A DNA stretch of 32,772 nucleotides, taken from NCBI RefSeq assembly GCF_000414115.1, contig NZ_AOPZ01000362.1:1-32772 (forward strand), read 5' to 3'. Below the pieces are notes generated by a model. That model had not been told where the DNA came from and ran no database searches. It saw only the letters and a program-made list of their open reading frames with translations. Below are positions 25,545 through 32,772 of the stretch, one piece after another. The stretch's first letter is position 1; each line of letters starts with the position of its first letter. The position numbers and the translations under genes are program-made. Origin of the DNA: Streptomyces aurantiacus JA 4570 (GTDB lineage: Bacteria; Actinomycetota; Actinomycetes; Streptomycetales; Streptomycetaceae).

Positions 25545-26175
25545 AGGGGCTCCTTGTACGGGTCGCGGGACGGGTCGCACGGCCGTCCGGGTGAATAGCG
25601 TACACCGTACTCAGTCGGGGCTTCCGGCGCCTCAGATTTATCGTCGGCCCCGACCGCCGAGCGGTCCCGGCTCGACCGGGGCTGCTTCAGGTCGGCCAGG
25701 AGGTCATCGAGGGCCTGGCCGAGGGCTGCGGAGTTGGCCGGGCCGAACCATGTGGTGCGGATGCGTTCGTTGTTCCCCTTCGGGGTCTCGTGGTCGGCGG
25801 CGAGCAGCCCACGACGTGAGCGTGGCGAGATACGAGTAGTGGGTGGTCAGCGTCCCCGTCAGCGCGGAGAAGACGTCGAACGCCGCCTCGTCCGCGACCG
25901 GCTGCGCCCCGCCCAGCCGCTCGAAGAGCGCGTCCACCACCGGGTGGGACGGAAACGTCACCGTGACGGAGCGGCGTTCACGTACGGAGGGCGGGGGGGA
26001 TGGCCCGCACCAACGGGGCGTCGGTGGCGAGTGTCCGGCGCAGGTCGTCGTTGGCGACGCCGGACATCACGTTCACCACGATCTTGTCGTCGGGCACCCT
26101 CAGGCCGGCGAGTGCTTCGTGCCGGTCCACGGCGCGTACGGCGATGATCACCACCTCGGAGCGGTCCACCGTGAC
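25541..26175 (-). pseudogene. ProC-like NAD(P)-binding reductase, broken
   Basis: Three frames together read like a pyrroline-5-carboxylate-reductase-type protein. Frame 1 (26175 to about 26000): SEVVIIAVRAVDRHEALAGL, then DKIVVNVMSGVANDDLRRTL and LVRAIP. Frame 2 (about 25992 to 25806): PSVRERRSVTVTFPSHPVV, then FDVFSALTGTLTTHYSYLAT. Frame 3 (from 25804): HETPKGNNERIRTTW, then LGQALDDLLADL. The first break is a run of seven C (minus strand, 25993-25999); six would restore the frame. The second coincides with loss of roughly 40 family residues before the TPKG block. The N-terminal dinucleotide fold (about 60 residues) is missing. Frame 3 stays open to a TGA overlapping the UvrA-like start, probably by chance. 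Clearly decayed, not merely mis-sequenced. Confidence 0.7.
25593..25612 (-). promoter_or_regulatory. Possible TetR-type operator before the UvrA-like gene
   Basis: GAATAGCGTACACCGTACTC is an imperfect palindrome (6 of 10 pairs) of the GTACaxxGTAC type often seen at TetR-controlled actinobacterial promoters. It lies 50-70 nt upstream of the UvrA-like GTG. A TetR scrap 570 bp away is the only candidate regulator nearby, and it is broken. Confidence 0.25.
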
Positions 26176-26178
26176 CGG

Positions 26179-26325
26179 GTTCTGTTCTTCATCGACGTCG
26201 TGCTCGGTGTCCTGCTCCACCGGATGGGGATGACCGGCCGACCGATGGCCGATGCCGACGTCGACGCGCTCGTGGATATGGTCCTGTCGCACTTCGCCAA
26301 CGGCCGTGGCCCGGCTTGGAGGCGC
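26179..26325 (+). pseudogene. C-terminal remnant of a TetR-family repressor
   Basis: The plus frame reads VLFFIDVVLGVLLHRMGMTG followed by PMADADVDALVDMVLSHFAN, the typical last two helices of a TetR ligand-binding domain (hydrophobic face, then a short turn and a final LVDxVL helix). No HTH and no upstream continuation exist: left of 26175 the sequence belongs to the ProC-like remnant on the other strand. The frame has no stop until 26787, inside the antisense of the aldo/keto reductase, so the natural end is also lost. About 49 codons survive. Confidence 0.6.
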
Positions 26326-26375
26326 GCCGACGCCGCGCCCGGTGGCGTCACCACGTCCGGGCGGTCGACACCACG

Positions 26376-27356
26376 TCACGAGTGGCCGAGGACCGGATGG
26401 GGCCGGTACGGGGCCTCCAGGCGGGCGATCTCCTCCTCGCTCAGGGACACTTCCACCGCCGCGATGGCGTCGTCCAGATGCTTCAGCTTGGTCGCGCCCA
26501 CGATCGGCGCGCTGACCGCGGGCTTACTGAGGAGCCAGGCCAGGGCGATCTGTGCGGGCGGCAGCCCCCGCTCACCGGCGACCTCGCGCACCGCGTCGAC
26601 CACGTCGAAGTCGGCGTCCCCGTACAGCTTCCCGGCGAGTTGGTCGCTGCCCGCGCGGATCGTGCGCTGTGCGCCACCGCGTTCGCGGGAACCGGTGAGC
26701 AGCCCGCGCGCCAGCGGGCTCCAGGGGACGCAGCCCACTCCCTGGTCGAGGCAGAGCGGGATCATCTCGCGCTCCTCCTCGCGGTAGGCCAGGTTGTAGT
26801 GGTTCTGCATCGACACGAACTTCGTCCAGCCGTGTGTCTCCGCGACGTGCTGGGCCTTGGCGAACTGCCAGGCGAACATGCTGGAGGCGCCGATGTAGCG
26901 CGCCTTGCCCGAACGCACCACGTCGTGCAGGGCCTCCATCGTCTCCTCGATCGGCGTTTCGTGATCCCACCGGTGGATCTGGTACAGATCGACGTGGTCG
27001 ACCCCCAGGCGCCGCAGCGACGCGTCGATGCCGGACAGGACGTGCTTGCGCGACAGGCCGCCGTCGTTGGGCCCGGAGCCCATCGGGAAGTAGACCTTCG
27101 TGGCGAGCACGTAGTCGTCACGGCGGGGAAAGACCTTGTCGAGCAGCCGCCCGGTGATCTCCTCGCTCACTCCGCGCGAGTACATGTCCGCGGTGTCGAA
27201 GAACGTCACCCCGGCCTCCGCCGCCCGTCGCACGAAGGGCTCGGCCGCCTCCTCGTCCTGGAACCACGCCCATTGGGCGGGATCGCCGTAGCTCATCATG
27301 CCGAGACAGACCCGCGAGACCTTCAGCCCTGTCGAGCCGAGCCTGGTGTATTTCAT
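26376..27356 (-). CDS. Aldo/keto reductase
   Basis: A 326-residue NADPH-dependent oxidoreductase with a TIM-barrel fold. The catalytic tetrad is complete: Asp54 and Tyr59 (FFDTADMYS), Lys87 (LATKVYF) and His128 (YQIHRWDH). The cofactor end GATKLKHLDDAIAAVEVSL matches the family. The start ATG 27356 has AAGGA upstream. It is 20 nt downstream of the EamA exporter gene, so the two form an operon that diverges from an Lrp/AsnC regulator. The substrate is unknown; YajO/AKR-type general carbonyl reduction is typical. The stop lies next to the gene graveyard at 25541-26330. Confidence 0.93.
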   Translation of the reverse strand: MKYTRLGSTGLKVSRVCLGMMSYGDPAQWAWFQDEEAAEPFVRRAAEAGVTFFDTADMYSRGVSEEITGRLLDKVFPRRDDYVLATKVYFPMGSGPNDGGLSRKHVLSGIDASLRRLGVDHVDLYQIHRWDHETPIEETMEALHDVVRSGKARYIGASSMFAWQFAKAQHVAETHGWTKFVSMQNHYNLAYREEEREMIPLCLDQGVGCVPWSPLARGLLTGSRERGGAQRTIRAGSDQLAGKLYGDADFDVVDAVREVAGERGLPPAQIALAWLLSKPAVSAPIVGATKLKHLDDAIAAVEVSLSEEEIARLEAPYRPHPVLGHS

Positions 27357-27376
27357 TCCGTGTCCTTCTGCCGATT

Positions 27377-28255
27377 TCAGTGTGTTTTCGCTGGTGGGGT
27401 TCTTTGCTGATGGGCTGCTGTTCCGGCGGCGACCAGCGCGATGCCCACCAGGTCCGAGACGGTGGGACGCTGGGCGAGCACGACCAGGCCGACGGCGGTG
27501 GCGGTCGCCGGCAGGATGGTGAGCATGAGCGCGAACGTGGCGCGCCGCAGCCGGGCCATGGCCAGCTGGTCGGCCACGTACGGAATGACCGAGGAGCAGA
27601 CGCCGACGCCGACTCCGGCAAGCAGCCAGACGGGGTGGGTGAACGCCGGCCATGCCTGGCCGATCCCCGCGGGTGTCGCGACGAGAGCCGCGATCAGCAT
27701 GGCCGCGCCGAGCCGGTCGATCCCGCCCGGTTGCCGACGCGTCCCTGCGTTGGCGGCGCGGTGACCGAGGACCACGTACAGCACGAACAACGCGGAGTTC
27801 GTGAACGCGAAGACGAACCCCAGCGGCTCCCCGGCGAGCCGGATGTCGGTGAGGACGAGCACGCCGCCGACGGCGAGGCACAGCGCGAGCATGTTGCGTC
27901 GCGTGCGGGCGCCGACGGCGGCCAGCCCGATCACCCCGAGGAACTCGATCGCGGCCACCGTGGACAGCGGGAGCCGCGCCACGGCCAGGTAGAACACCGT
28001 GTTCATCGTGGCCAGGACCAGACCGAGCAAGACCAGGTCCCACGACTGCCCCCGCGTGAGCTGCCCCCTCAGCCGCCACGGCCTGCGCCAGACCGCGAAG
28101 ACGACGGCCGCACCGGCGATCCTGAGCCAGGCGACGCCGATCACGTCCATGTGGGCGAACAGCAGCACGGCCAGCGCCGGGCCCAGGTAATGGAAGACCG
28201 CGCTGACCCCGAAGTAGGCCGGTGCCGGGACCGGGATCGTCGCTGTGCGGGTCAT
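27377..28255 (-). CDS. EamA/DMT-family transporter
   Basis: A 292-residue membrane protein with about ten segments in two EamA repeats (for example VFHYLGPALAVLLFAHMDVI and later SSVIPYVADQLAMARL, both with the family Pro/Tyr pattern). DMT proteins of this kind (RhtA-like) mostly export amino acids or related metabolites. ATG 28255 was chosen because the frame upstream runs into the regulator promoter. It diverges from the Lrp/AsnC gene with 63 nt between starts, a classical arrangement of an exporter with its amino-acid-sensing regulator, and is followed by the aldo/keto reductase. Confidence 0.87.
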   Translation of the reverse strand: MTRTATIPVPAPAYFGVSAVFHYLGPALAVLLFAHMDVIGVAWLRIAGAAVVFAVWRRPWRLRGQLTRGQSWDLVLLGLVLATMNTVFYLAVARLPLSTVAAIEFLGVIGLAAVGARTRRNMLALCLAVGGVLVLTDIRLAGEPLGFVFAFTNSALFVLYVVLGHRAANAGTRRQPGGIDRLGAAMLIAALVATPAGIGQAWPAFTHPVWLLAGVGVGVCSSVIPYVADQLAMARLRRATFALMLTILPATATAVGLVVLAQRPTVSDLVGIALVAAGTAAHQQRTPPAKTH

Positions 28256-28318
28256 GCGGGGTATCTTGCAGGCCACAGCAGCCGAATTGAATGTCTGTTT
28301 GAAAGCGGGGGGAGCCGG

Positions 28319-28825
28319 ATGCCTGGAGAATCAAGGTCGAACGGTCAGAAGACCTACAGTGAGCAAGTCAGGCTCCTCGACGCGGTCAATGTGCGTCTTC
28401 TCTCCGAACTCCACGACGACCCGCGCCTGTCGATGTCGGAGCTGGCCCGCCGCGTGGGGATGTCCGCTCCCGCCGTCACCGAACGGGTCCAGCGCCTGGA
28501 GCGGCTCGGCGTCATCACCGGCTACCGGATGAACGTGGACCCCGCCGCGCTCGGCATGCCGGTGACCGCGCTGGTCCGCATCAGTCCGGGGCCGGGCCAG
28601 CTGCCGAACGTCGCCAAGGCCGCACTCAACACCCCACAGGTGGTCGAGTGCCACCGGATCACCGGCGAAGACTGCTTCCACCTCAAGGTCCACGCGCCGT
28701 CGATCGAGGGCCTGGAGGAAGTCCTCGACACATTCCTGCTCTTCGGGCGGACGAGCACGTCGATCGTGGTGTCGACACCGGTGCCGCTGCGCCCGCTGCC
28801 GGTGCCGCTGCCCGGCCAGGAGTGA
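28319..28825 (+). CDS. Lrp/AsnC-family transcriptional regulator
   Basis: A 168-residue DNA-binding protein. Residues 16-65 hold the HTH (LLSELHDDPRLSMSELARRV, then GMSAPAVTERVQRLERLGVI, GYRMNVDP). The RAM/ligand domain follows (VVECHRITGEDCFHLKVHA). The GEDC Gly is the usual effector-binding turn. ATG 28319 has GGGGGGAG upstream; the longer open frame is antisense to the EamA gene. It likely controls the divergent EamA-AKR operon in response to an amino acid. The C-terminus ends in a Pro/Leu-rich tail. Confidence 0.92.
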   Translation: MPGESRSNGQKTYSEQVRLLDAVNVRLLSELHDDPRLSMSELARRVGMSAPAVTERVQRLERLGVITGYRMNVDPAALGMPVTALVRISPGPGQLPNVAKAALNTPQVVECHRITGEDCFHLKVHAPSIEGLEEVLDTFLLFGRTSTSIVVSTPVPLRPLPVPLPGQE

Positions 28826-28854
28826 TCCGACAGTTCCGGCTCAGCGACCGCGGG

Positions 28855-30990
28855 TCAGGTCGCCGGGCACAGGACGCCGCGGCTGTCCGCGACGTCGAGC
28901 TCACCGGTCACGACGTGCAGGGCGAACTGCAGGTCGCGCAGGCCGCCGAGGGAGCTGAAGTCCCGTGCCGTGTGCCGCTCCAGCGCGCGCAGGTGGGAGC
29001 GCACGGTCGCTTCCGAGAGGCCCAGGGCGCGTGCGGCCGGTTCGATGTGGGCGTCGTGGGTCAGCCAGACCGTGGCGGTGGTCAGCAGGTCCCTGCGGTC
29101 GCCGCGGGCGGTGTGCAGCAGGGTGTCCGCCCAGGCGAGGACCTGGGGCGCGGCCAGCAGTGAGGCGAGGGTCGGGGGCGTCGCGCCGGGCTCGGCGGCA
29201 CCCGCGGGGCGTTCCCGCCTCGTGACCAGCTCCAGTGCCAGGCCGACGGCGATGCGGTCGGCGACGGTGCCGAAGTCCACGTTCAGCGCCTCCGCCGCCC
29301 GGGTCACGCGCCGCGTGACGGTGTTGCGGTGCAGGCGCAGACGGCGTGCGGCGACGGTGTAGGGGTGGGCGAGGGCGCTGGCCAGCGTCTCGCGCATCTG
29401 CTCCCACTGGGTCTCGTGCCGCATCAGCGGGTCGAGGAGATGCCTGGCCCAGCGCTGTGCTTCGCGCGGCGGGAGCAGGCCGACCAGATCGGTGTGGTGC
29501 GCGGACAGCGCGACCGCGTCGGACTGGTGGAGGGCGAACCGCTGGGCGGCGACGGCCTCTTTGAGCGCCTCGGCGAGCATCGACATGGAGTAGACGCCGC
29601 TGCCGCTCAGGGAGGCATCGGCCCCCAAGGCTGCGACCAGCCGGGCGAGTTCGGCGGGAACTCCGGACGCGCCGGGGAGTTCGGCTGTGCCGGGCAGCTC
29701 GGCCGTGCCGTGTACTCCGGACACGCCGGGCAGCTCGCCCGAGCCGGAAGCGCCGGGCAGCTCGGCCCAGCCGGGCCCGCCGGACGCACCGGCGAGTTCG
29801 CCTGTGCCGCCGATGCCACCGATGCCGCCGGAACTGCCCGCACCGCCCAGGAGGGATGCGGTGGATGCGGTGGCTGCGCGGCCGCCGACCCGGGCGCCCC
29901 GGGCGGGCTCCTGGATCGGCTGGACGACCAGCACCCGGCGCTCCTCCCGCGGATCCGCGATCACCAGGGCGCGGCCCGCCGTGACGGCCTCGCACCGGCG
30001 CACGGCGGCGTCCCGGTGGGTGCGCGCGGTCTCGATGACGAAGACGCGGGCCGTTTCCGGCTCCAGGAGACCGGGGGCCTGCGGGGCCATGACCCGGCGC
30101 GCCTTGTCGACCTCGGCGTCCAGGAGCAGTTCCACCGCGGCTCGCCGGGCCGCACGCGAGGCGTCGGCGGCCGCGCGGTACTCCCTGCGCGCCTGGTCCA
30201 GGAGGCCGAGGAGCTTGGCGGCCTGGCCCAGGAGGCGGACCTCGGTGTCGTCGAACGGCGCCGAGGCGCGGGCCACGGCCAGCACCGTGTCCGCGCCGTG
30301 GGCCGGGGCGAGGGTGATGAGCCGGGTGTGCGGTCCGCCGGCCCGCTCGGGCGTCGCCGCGCCGACGGACCGGTGAATGATCGCCGGTGCCAGGGTCTCG
30401 GCCGCGGTGGCCGGCGAGGCCGCGAGGACGCGCTGCGGTTCGCTCACGAGGACCTGCACGTGCAGGGCGCGCGCGAGCCAGTCCGCGATGCGCTGCATCG
30501 CTCTGGGGTCGGCGAGCTGGGCGGGCATCTGCTGGACGAGCGTGGCGAGTTGAGCGGCCCGGCGCTCGGCACCGGCCAGCCGGTTCTCCTGGAAGCGGTG
30601 CCGCGCCGTGACCCACTCCCGCAGCGGTGCGGTGGTGACCAGCAGGGGGATGGCGAGTACGGAGGACAGCTCGCGTATCGCCTGCGGGAAGGGCTGATGG
30701 GCGCCGGGCGTCGCGTTCACCACGAGGCCGGCGCACTTGTCCAGCGCCAGCTGCTCCACGAGCGTCTCCAGCGCGACCGCCGCGTGCCCCCGGAGCCGGA
30801 ACGGCAGTCCCGTGACCAGGACCAGGGATCCGGGTTCGAGGCGTCGCTGGGGCTCGCCCTCCATGAGCTGCGGAAGGGTCAGGGTCGTCAGTCCGGTCAC
30901 CCCTGCCGACTCGTACCGGGCGGCGTCGATCCCTCCGGCGAAGGCGAGCTCGAGCTCGTCCCTGCCGACCAGCGCGCCCAGTGTCAGCAC
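28855..30990 (-). CDS. PucR/CdaR-family regulator with repetitive linker
   Basis: A 711-residue cytoplasmic regulator. Residues 1-130 are a PucR-type N-terminal domain (VLTLGALVGRDELELAFAGG, LPQLMEGEP, GSLVLVTGLP). A coiled segment (NRLAGAERRAAQLATLVQQM) and a GAF-like region follow. Around 380-450 is a low-complexity Gly/Ser/Ala linker with repeats of (A/G)ELPG(A/V)SG. Then come the PucR HTH (ARRLRLHRNTVTRRVTRAAE) and, unusually, a further C-terminal HTH-like segment (AARALGLSEATVRSHLRALE). GTG 30990 has GGGAGA upstream; GTG 31038 is in frame. PucR proteins often activate purine or amino-acid catabolism. No such operon is adjacent, so its targets are unknown. It diverges from an XRE regulator. 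Confidence 0.87.
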   Translation of the reverse strand: MLTLGALVGRDELELAFAGGIDAARYESAGVTGLTTLTLPQLMEGEPQRRLEPGSLVLVTGLPFRLRGHAAVALETLVEQLALDKCAGLVVNATPGAHQPFPQAIRELSSVLAIPLLVTTAPLREWVTARHRFQENRLAGAERRAAQLATLVQQMPAQLADPRAMQRIADWLARALHVQVLVSEPQRVLAASPATAAETLAPAIIHRSVGAATPERAGGPHTRLITLAPAHGADTVLAVARASAPFDDTEVRLLGQAAKLLGLLDQARREYRAAADASRAARRAAVELLLDAEVDKARRVMAPQAPGLLEPETARVFVIETARTHRDAAVRRCEAVTAGRALVIADPREERRVLVVQPIQEPARGARVGGRAATASTASLLGGAGSSGGIGGIGGTGELAGASGGPGWAELPGASGSGELPGVSGVHGTAELPGTAELPGASGVPAELARLVAALGADASLSGSGVYSMSMLAEALKEAVAAQRFALHQSDAVALSAHHTDLVGLLPPREAQRWARHLLDPLMRHETQWEQMRETLASALAHPYTVAARRLRLHRNTVTRRVTRAAEALNVDFGTVADRIAVGLALELVTRRERPAGAAEPGATPPTLASLLAAPQVLAWADTLLHTARGDRRDLLTTATVWLTHDAHIEPAARALGLSEATVRSHLRALERHTARDFSSLGGLRDLQFALHVVTGELDVADSRGVLCPAT
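29660..29850 (-). repeat. Degenerate coding repeats in the PucR linker
   Basis: Short in-frame repeats encode GELAGASG, AELPGASG, GELPGVSG, AELPGT and AELPGASG, followed and preceded by Gly/Ile/Ser repeats. Units are 15-30 nt and differ by small in-frame steps, as expected from replication slippage within a flexible linker. Confidence 0.65.
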
Positions 30991-31046
30991 GTCATCTCCC
31001 GCTTCTGCCAGAGGCGTTGGTGATGTCTCTCGACACACTCAAAGGG

Positions 31047-31075
31047 TTGCGAACAGAGATTGCAAGCGACAAGGT
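31047..31075 (+). promoter_or_regulatory. Possible promoter of the XRE-methyltransferase operon
   Basis: TTGCGA (31047-31052), a 17-nt spacer and CAAGGT (31070-31075) read toward the XRE gene. TTGC at 31047 and GCAA at 31062-31065 form a loose dyad across the spacer that could bind the XRE regulator. The -10 is weak. Confidence 0.35.
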
Positions 31076-31118
31076 GTGCACTGTCCGCAAGTTGAGGTGA
31101 GTGCCGGAAGGAGAGTTC

Positions 31119-31964
31119 GTGGCCCGCGAAAGGTCAGGCCCGACCCTCGCGCACCTCGTTCTGGCCACCCGGCTGAAAACCCTGCGCGAGGCGGCGGGGC
31201 TGACGCGTCAGCACGCGGCCGACGCGCTCGGCGCCCACCCGGTCACCGTCCGCCGGATCGAGCAGGCCCAGACGTCCCTGGACGAGGGTCAGGTCCGGGC
31301 GCTGCTGCGGGCGTACGGGTCGCCCGTCGCGGAGATCGACGAATTCCTCGGCAAGCTGGCGACGGCGAACCTCCCCGGCTGGTGGCATCCGTGGCGTGCC
31401 GCCATGGACCCGTGGCAACTCGACCTGATGAGCGTGGAGTCCGCGGCCAGCATGATCCGCGCCTGGGAACCGGCCCTCGTCCCCGCCCTGTTGCGCACCC
31501 GGGCCTACGCCCGCGCCGTCGACGACGCCCTGCGCCCGGATCTGTCCCCCGCCGACAAGGACGCGCGGACCGAGCTGCTGATGAAGCGTCAAGAACGGTT
31601 GCACGCACAGCAGACACGCATCTGGGCCGTGATGTCGGCGACGGCTCTGCACACCCGCGTAGGCGGTGACGACGTCATGGCCGAGCAGATGGCCGCCCTG
31701 CACGCCGCCGTCGACGGGCCCGACGTGACCTTGCAGATCCATCCGCTGGACGGGCCGCCGCACGCCCTGACCGGCACCCCCGCGATCACCGTCTACCGGG
31801 TCGAGGCGCCGGAGATCCCCGACCGGGTGGTCCGTGAGGGCGGCCCGGCCGGGAGCGCCGACGTCTGGGACGTCTCCGCGACCGTGACCGACTACCGCCT
31901 GCTCCTCGACTACTCCTGCGCCATCGCCCTCCACCCCGACAAGTCGAAAGAGGCATTGCCTTGA
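31119..31964 (+). CDS. XRE-family regulator with DUF5753-type domain
   Basis: A 281-residue protein. Residues 10-60 form a Cro/CI-type HTH (LKTLREAAGLTRQHAADALG, then HPVTVRRIEQAQ). The rest is the DUF5753 domain typical of Streptomyces regulators (ASMIRAWEPALVPALLRTRA, MKRQERLHAQQTRIWAVMSA). GTG 31119 has AAGGAG five nt upstream. In most loci such a gene is paired with a small DUF397 protein. Here the next gene is instead a DUF574 methyltransferase, whose TTG overlaps this stop (TTGA). Relatives (Scr1-like, and WhiJ-type systems) affect development; the specific role here is unknown. Confidence 0.92.
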   Translation: MARERSGPTLAHLVLATRLKTLREAAGLTRQHAADALGAHPVTVRRIEQAQTSLDEGQVRALLRAYGSPVAEIDEFLGKLATANLPGWWHPWRAAMDPWQLDLMSVESAASMIRAWEPALVPALLRTRAYARAVDDALRPDLSPADKDARTELLMKRQERLHAQQTRIWAVMSATALHTRVGGDDVMAEQMAALHAAVDGPDVTLQIHPLDGPPHALTGTPAITVYRVEAPEIPDRVVREGGPAGSADVWDVSATVTDYRLLLDYSCAIALHPDKSKEALP

Positions 31965-32755
31965 CCGAGCCGACCAATCCCCAGCAGATAGACACCTCCG
32001 TCGCCCACAGCGCGCGCGTCTGGAACTACTGGCTGGGCGGCAAGGACTGGTTCCCCGCCGACCAGGCCGCGGGTGACGCCTACCGCGACAAGTACCCGCT
32101 GATCGAGCCGATGGCCCAGGAGTCCCGGGGCTTCCTGATCCGTACGGTGACCTGGCTGGCCCGGGAGGCCGGGATCAGGCAGTTCCTCGACGTGGGCGCC
32201 GGCCTGCCGACGGCCAACAACACCCACGAGGTGGCCCAGCGCATCGCCCCCGAGTGCCGGGTGGTGTACGTCGACCACGACCCGCTCGTCCTGCTGCACG
32301 TCCACGCGATGCGCAAGAGCACACCCGAGGGCGCCATGGACTACGTCCTGGCGGACATGCGCGACACGGACGCCGTCCTGGAGGGCGCGGCCAAGACCCT
32401 GGACCTGACCCGGCCCGTCGCCCTGGTGATCAATGACGTCCTCGGCCACATCGTGGACTGGGACGAGGCGCTGTCGCTCGTACGCCGCCTGGTGGACCGG
32501 CTGCCCTCTGGCAGCTATGTGTCCCTGAGCCACTCCACCGCCGCGGACGACAAGCACCGGGAGGTGCAGGAGGCGTACAACAACTCCGGCGCGATTCCCT
32601 ACATCTTCCGGGAGCCGGAGCAGACGGTGGCCTTCTTCGAGGGCCTGGAGCTCGTCGAGCCCGGCTATGTGTCCTGGCCCAACTGGCGGCCCGAGGCGAC
32701 CACCGGCCGGCTCACCGTGCGCGCGGGCTGGGGCGGCGTCGCACGGATCTCATGA
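31961..32755 (+). CDS. DUF574 SAM-dependent methyltransferase (copy 2)
   Basis: A 264-residue cytoplasmic methyltransferase of the DUF574/Methyltransf_19 family. SARVWNYWLGGKDWFPADQA is the signature; FLDVGAGLPT is motif I, VVYVDHDPLVL the acidic strand, LVINDVLGHI the post-I region. It matches the paralogue at 7264 from end to end. It starts with TTG at 31961, overlapping the XRE stop as TTGA; no other start keeps the N-terminal signature with this coupling. Its stop overlaps the ATG of a further gene. Being made with an XRE/DUF5753 regulator suggests a regulatory or antitoxin-like pairing, but no substrate is known. Confidence 0.9.
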   Translation: MTEPTNPQQIDTSVAHSARVWNYWLGGKDWFPADQAAGDAYRDKYPLIEPMAQESRGFLIRTVTWLAREAGIRQFLDVGAGLPTANNTHEVAQRIAPECRVVYVDHDPLVLLHVHAMRKSTPEGAMDYVLADMRDTDAVLEGAAKTLDLTRPVALVINDVLGHIVDWDEALSLVRRLVDRLPSGSYVSLSHSTAADDKHREVQEAYNNSGAIPYIFREPEQTVAFFEGLELVEPGYVSWPNWRPEATTGRLTVRAGWGGVARIS

Positions 32756-32772
32756 CGACGAGCGGCAAGGGC
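32752..32772 (+). CDS. Start of a third gene in the XRE-methyltransferase operon
   Basis: ATG 32752 overlaps the methyltransferase stop as ATGA and reads MTTSGKG to the window edge. Only seven codons are visible, so nothing can be said of the product. The overlap type is the same as at several true gene junctions in this window. Confidence 0.35.

Noticed and set aside
26376..28334. Single 652-codon frame joining EamA region and aldo/keto reductase
   Set aside because: Only the part from 27356 downward is the reductase; the rest is an out-of-frame shadow of the EamA gene, so this is not a fusion.
29660..29850. Repeats in the PucR gene as a possible CRISPR or ncRNA array
   Set aside because: Units are short, unequal and in frame with the protein; they encode a flexible linker.

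Overview
The window is high-GC actinobacterial chromosome, almost certainly Streptomyces or a close relative. The evidence is very high GC at third codon positions, frequent GTG/TTG starts, many 4-nt start/stop overlaps, and the gene families present: DUF574 methyltransferases, XRE/DUF5753 regulators, PucR and SGNH/acyltransferase pairs, an AfsQ/Cse-like two-component system, a P450 with its own ferredoxin, and a mycothiol-type isomerase. No rRNA, tRNA, CRISPR array, intact insertion sequence or prophage was seen. The mix of regulators, exporters, catabolic genes and broken genes looks like accessory chromosome rather than a core housekeeping block.

Layout. 1-2765: a partial unknown gene diverges from a MerR regulator translationally coupled to an MFS exporter; two different dyads sit in 19-nt promoter spacers between them. 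2910-3335: a secreted I36-type peptidase inhibitor. 3360-7055: a nucleoside hydrolase and MFS transporter operon diverging from a LacI-family regulator that carries a frameshift; LacI-type palindromes lie at both promoters. 7264-9387: a DUF574 methyltransferase and a secreted serine hydrolase whose ribosome site can be buried in a two-stem leader. 9455-12504: an unusual coupled gene pair, a small protein with an Asn-Thr/Gly-rich N-terminal motif and an all-helical body, and a protein kinase fused to a helical repeat region and a C-terminal eight-ligand zinc finger. It converges on a dGTPase-like gene (12532-13857).

13920-18204 (minus strand): DoxX protein, a small membrane protein, GNAT acetyltransferase, a mycothiol-type isomerase/DinB-like protein, ferredoxin and cytochrome P450; the last four read as one compact cluster. 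18205-20914: response regulator, histidine kinase and lipoprotein in one operon with two ATGA overlaps. 21037-23158: SGNH lipoprotein and membrane acyltransferase, a probable envelope or polysaccharide O-acylation pair. 23280-25544: a class II UvrA-like (DrrC-type) ABC protein.

25541-26330 is a small gene graveyard. A ProC-like reductase remnant (minus) lacks its N-terminus and carries a frameshift in a seven-base homopolymer plus an out-of-frame internal deletion. It abuts the C-terminal scrap of a TetR repressor (plus). 26376-28825: aldo/keto reductase and EamA exporter diverging from an Lrp/AsnC regulator. 28855-30990: a PucR-family regulator with a repetitive linker and two C-terminal HTH regions. 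31119-end: an XRE/DUF5753 regulator coupled by TTGA to a second DUF574 methyltransferase, which is coupled by ATGA to a gene running off the window.

The best candidate for an undescribed system is the kinase/zinc-finger pair at 9455-12504. All functional statements are from reading the sequence; no database search was run.
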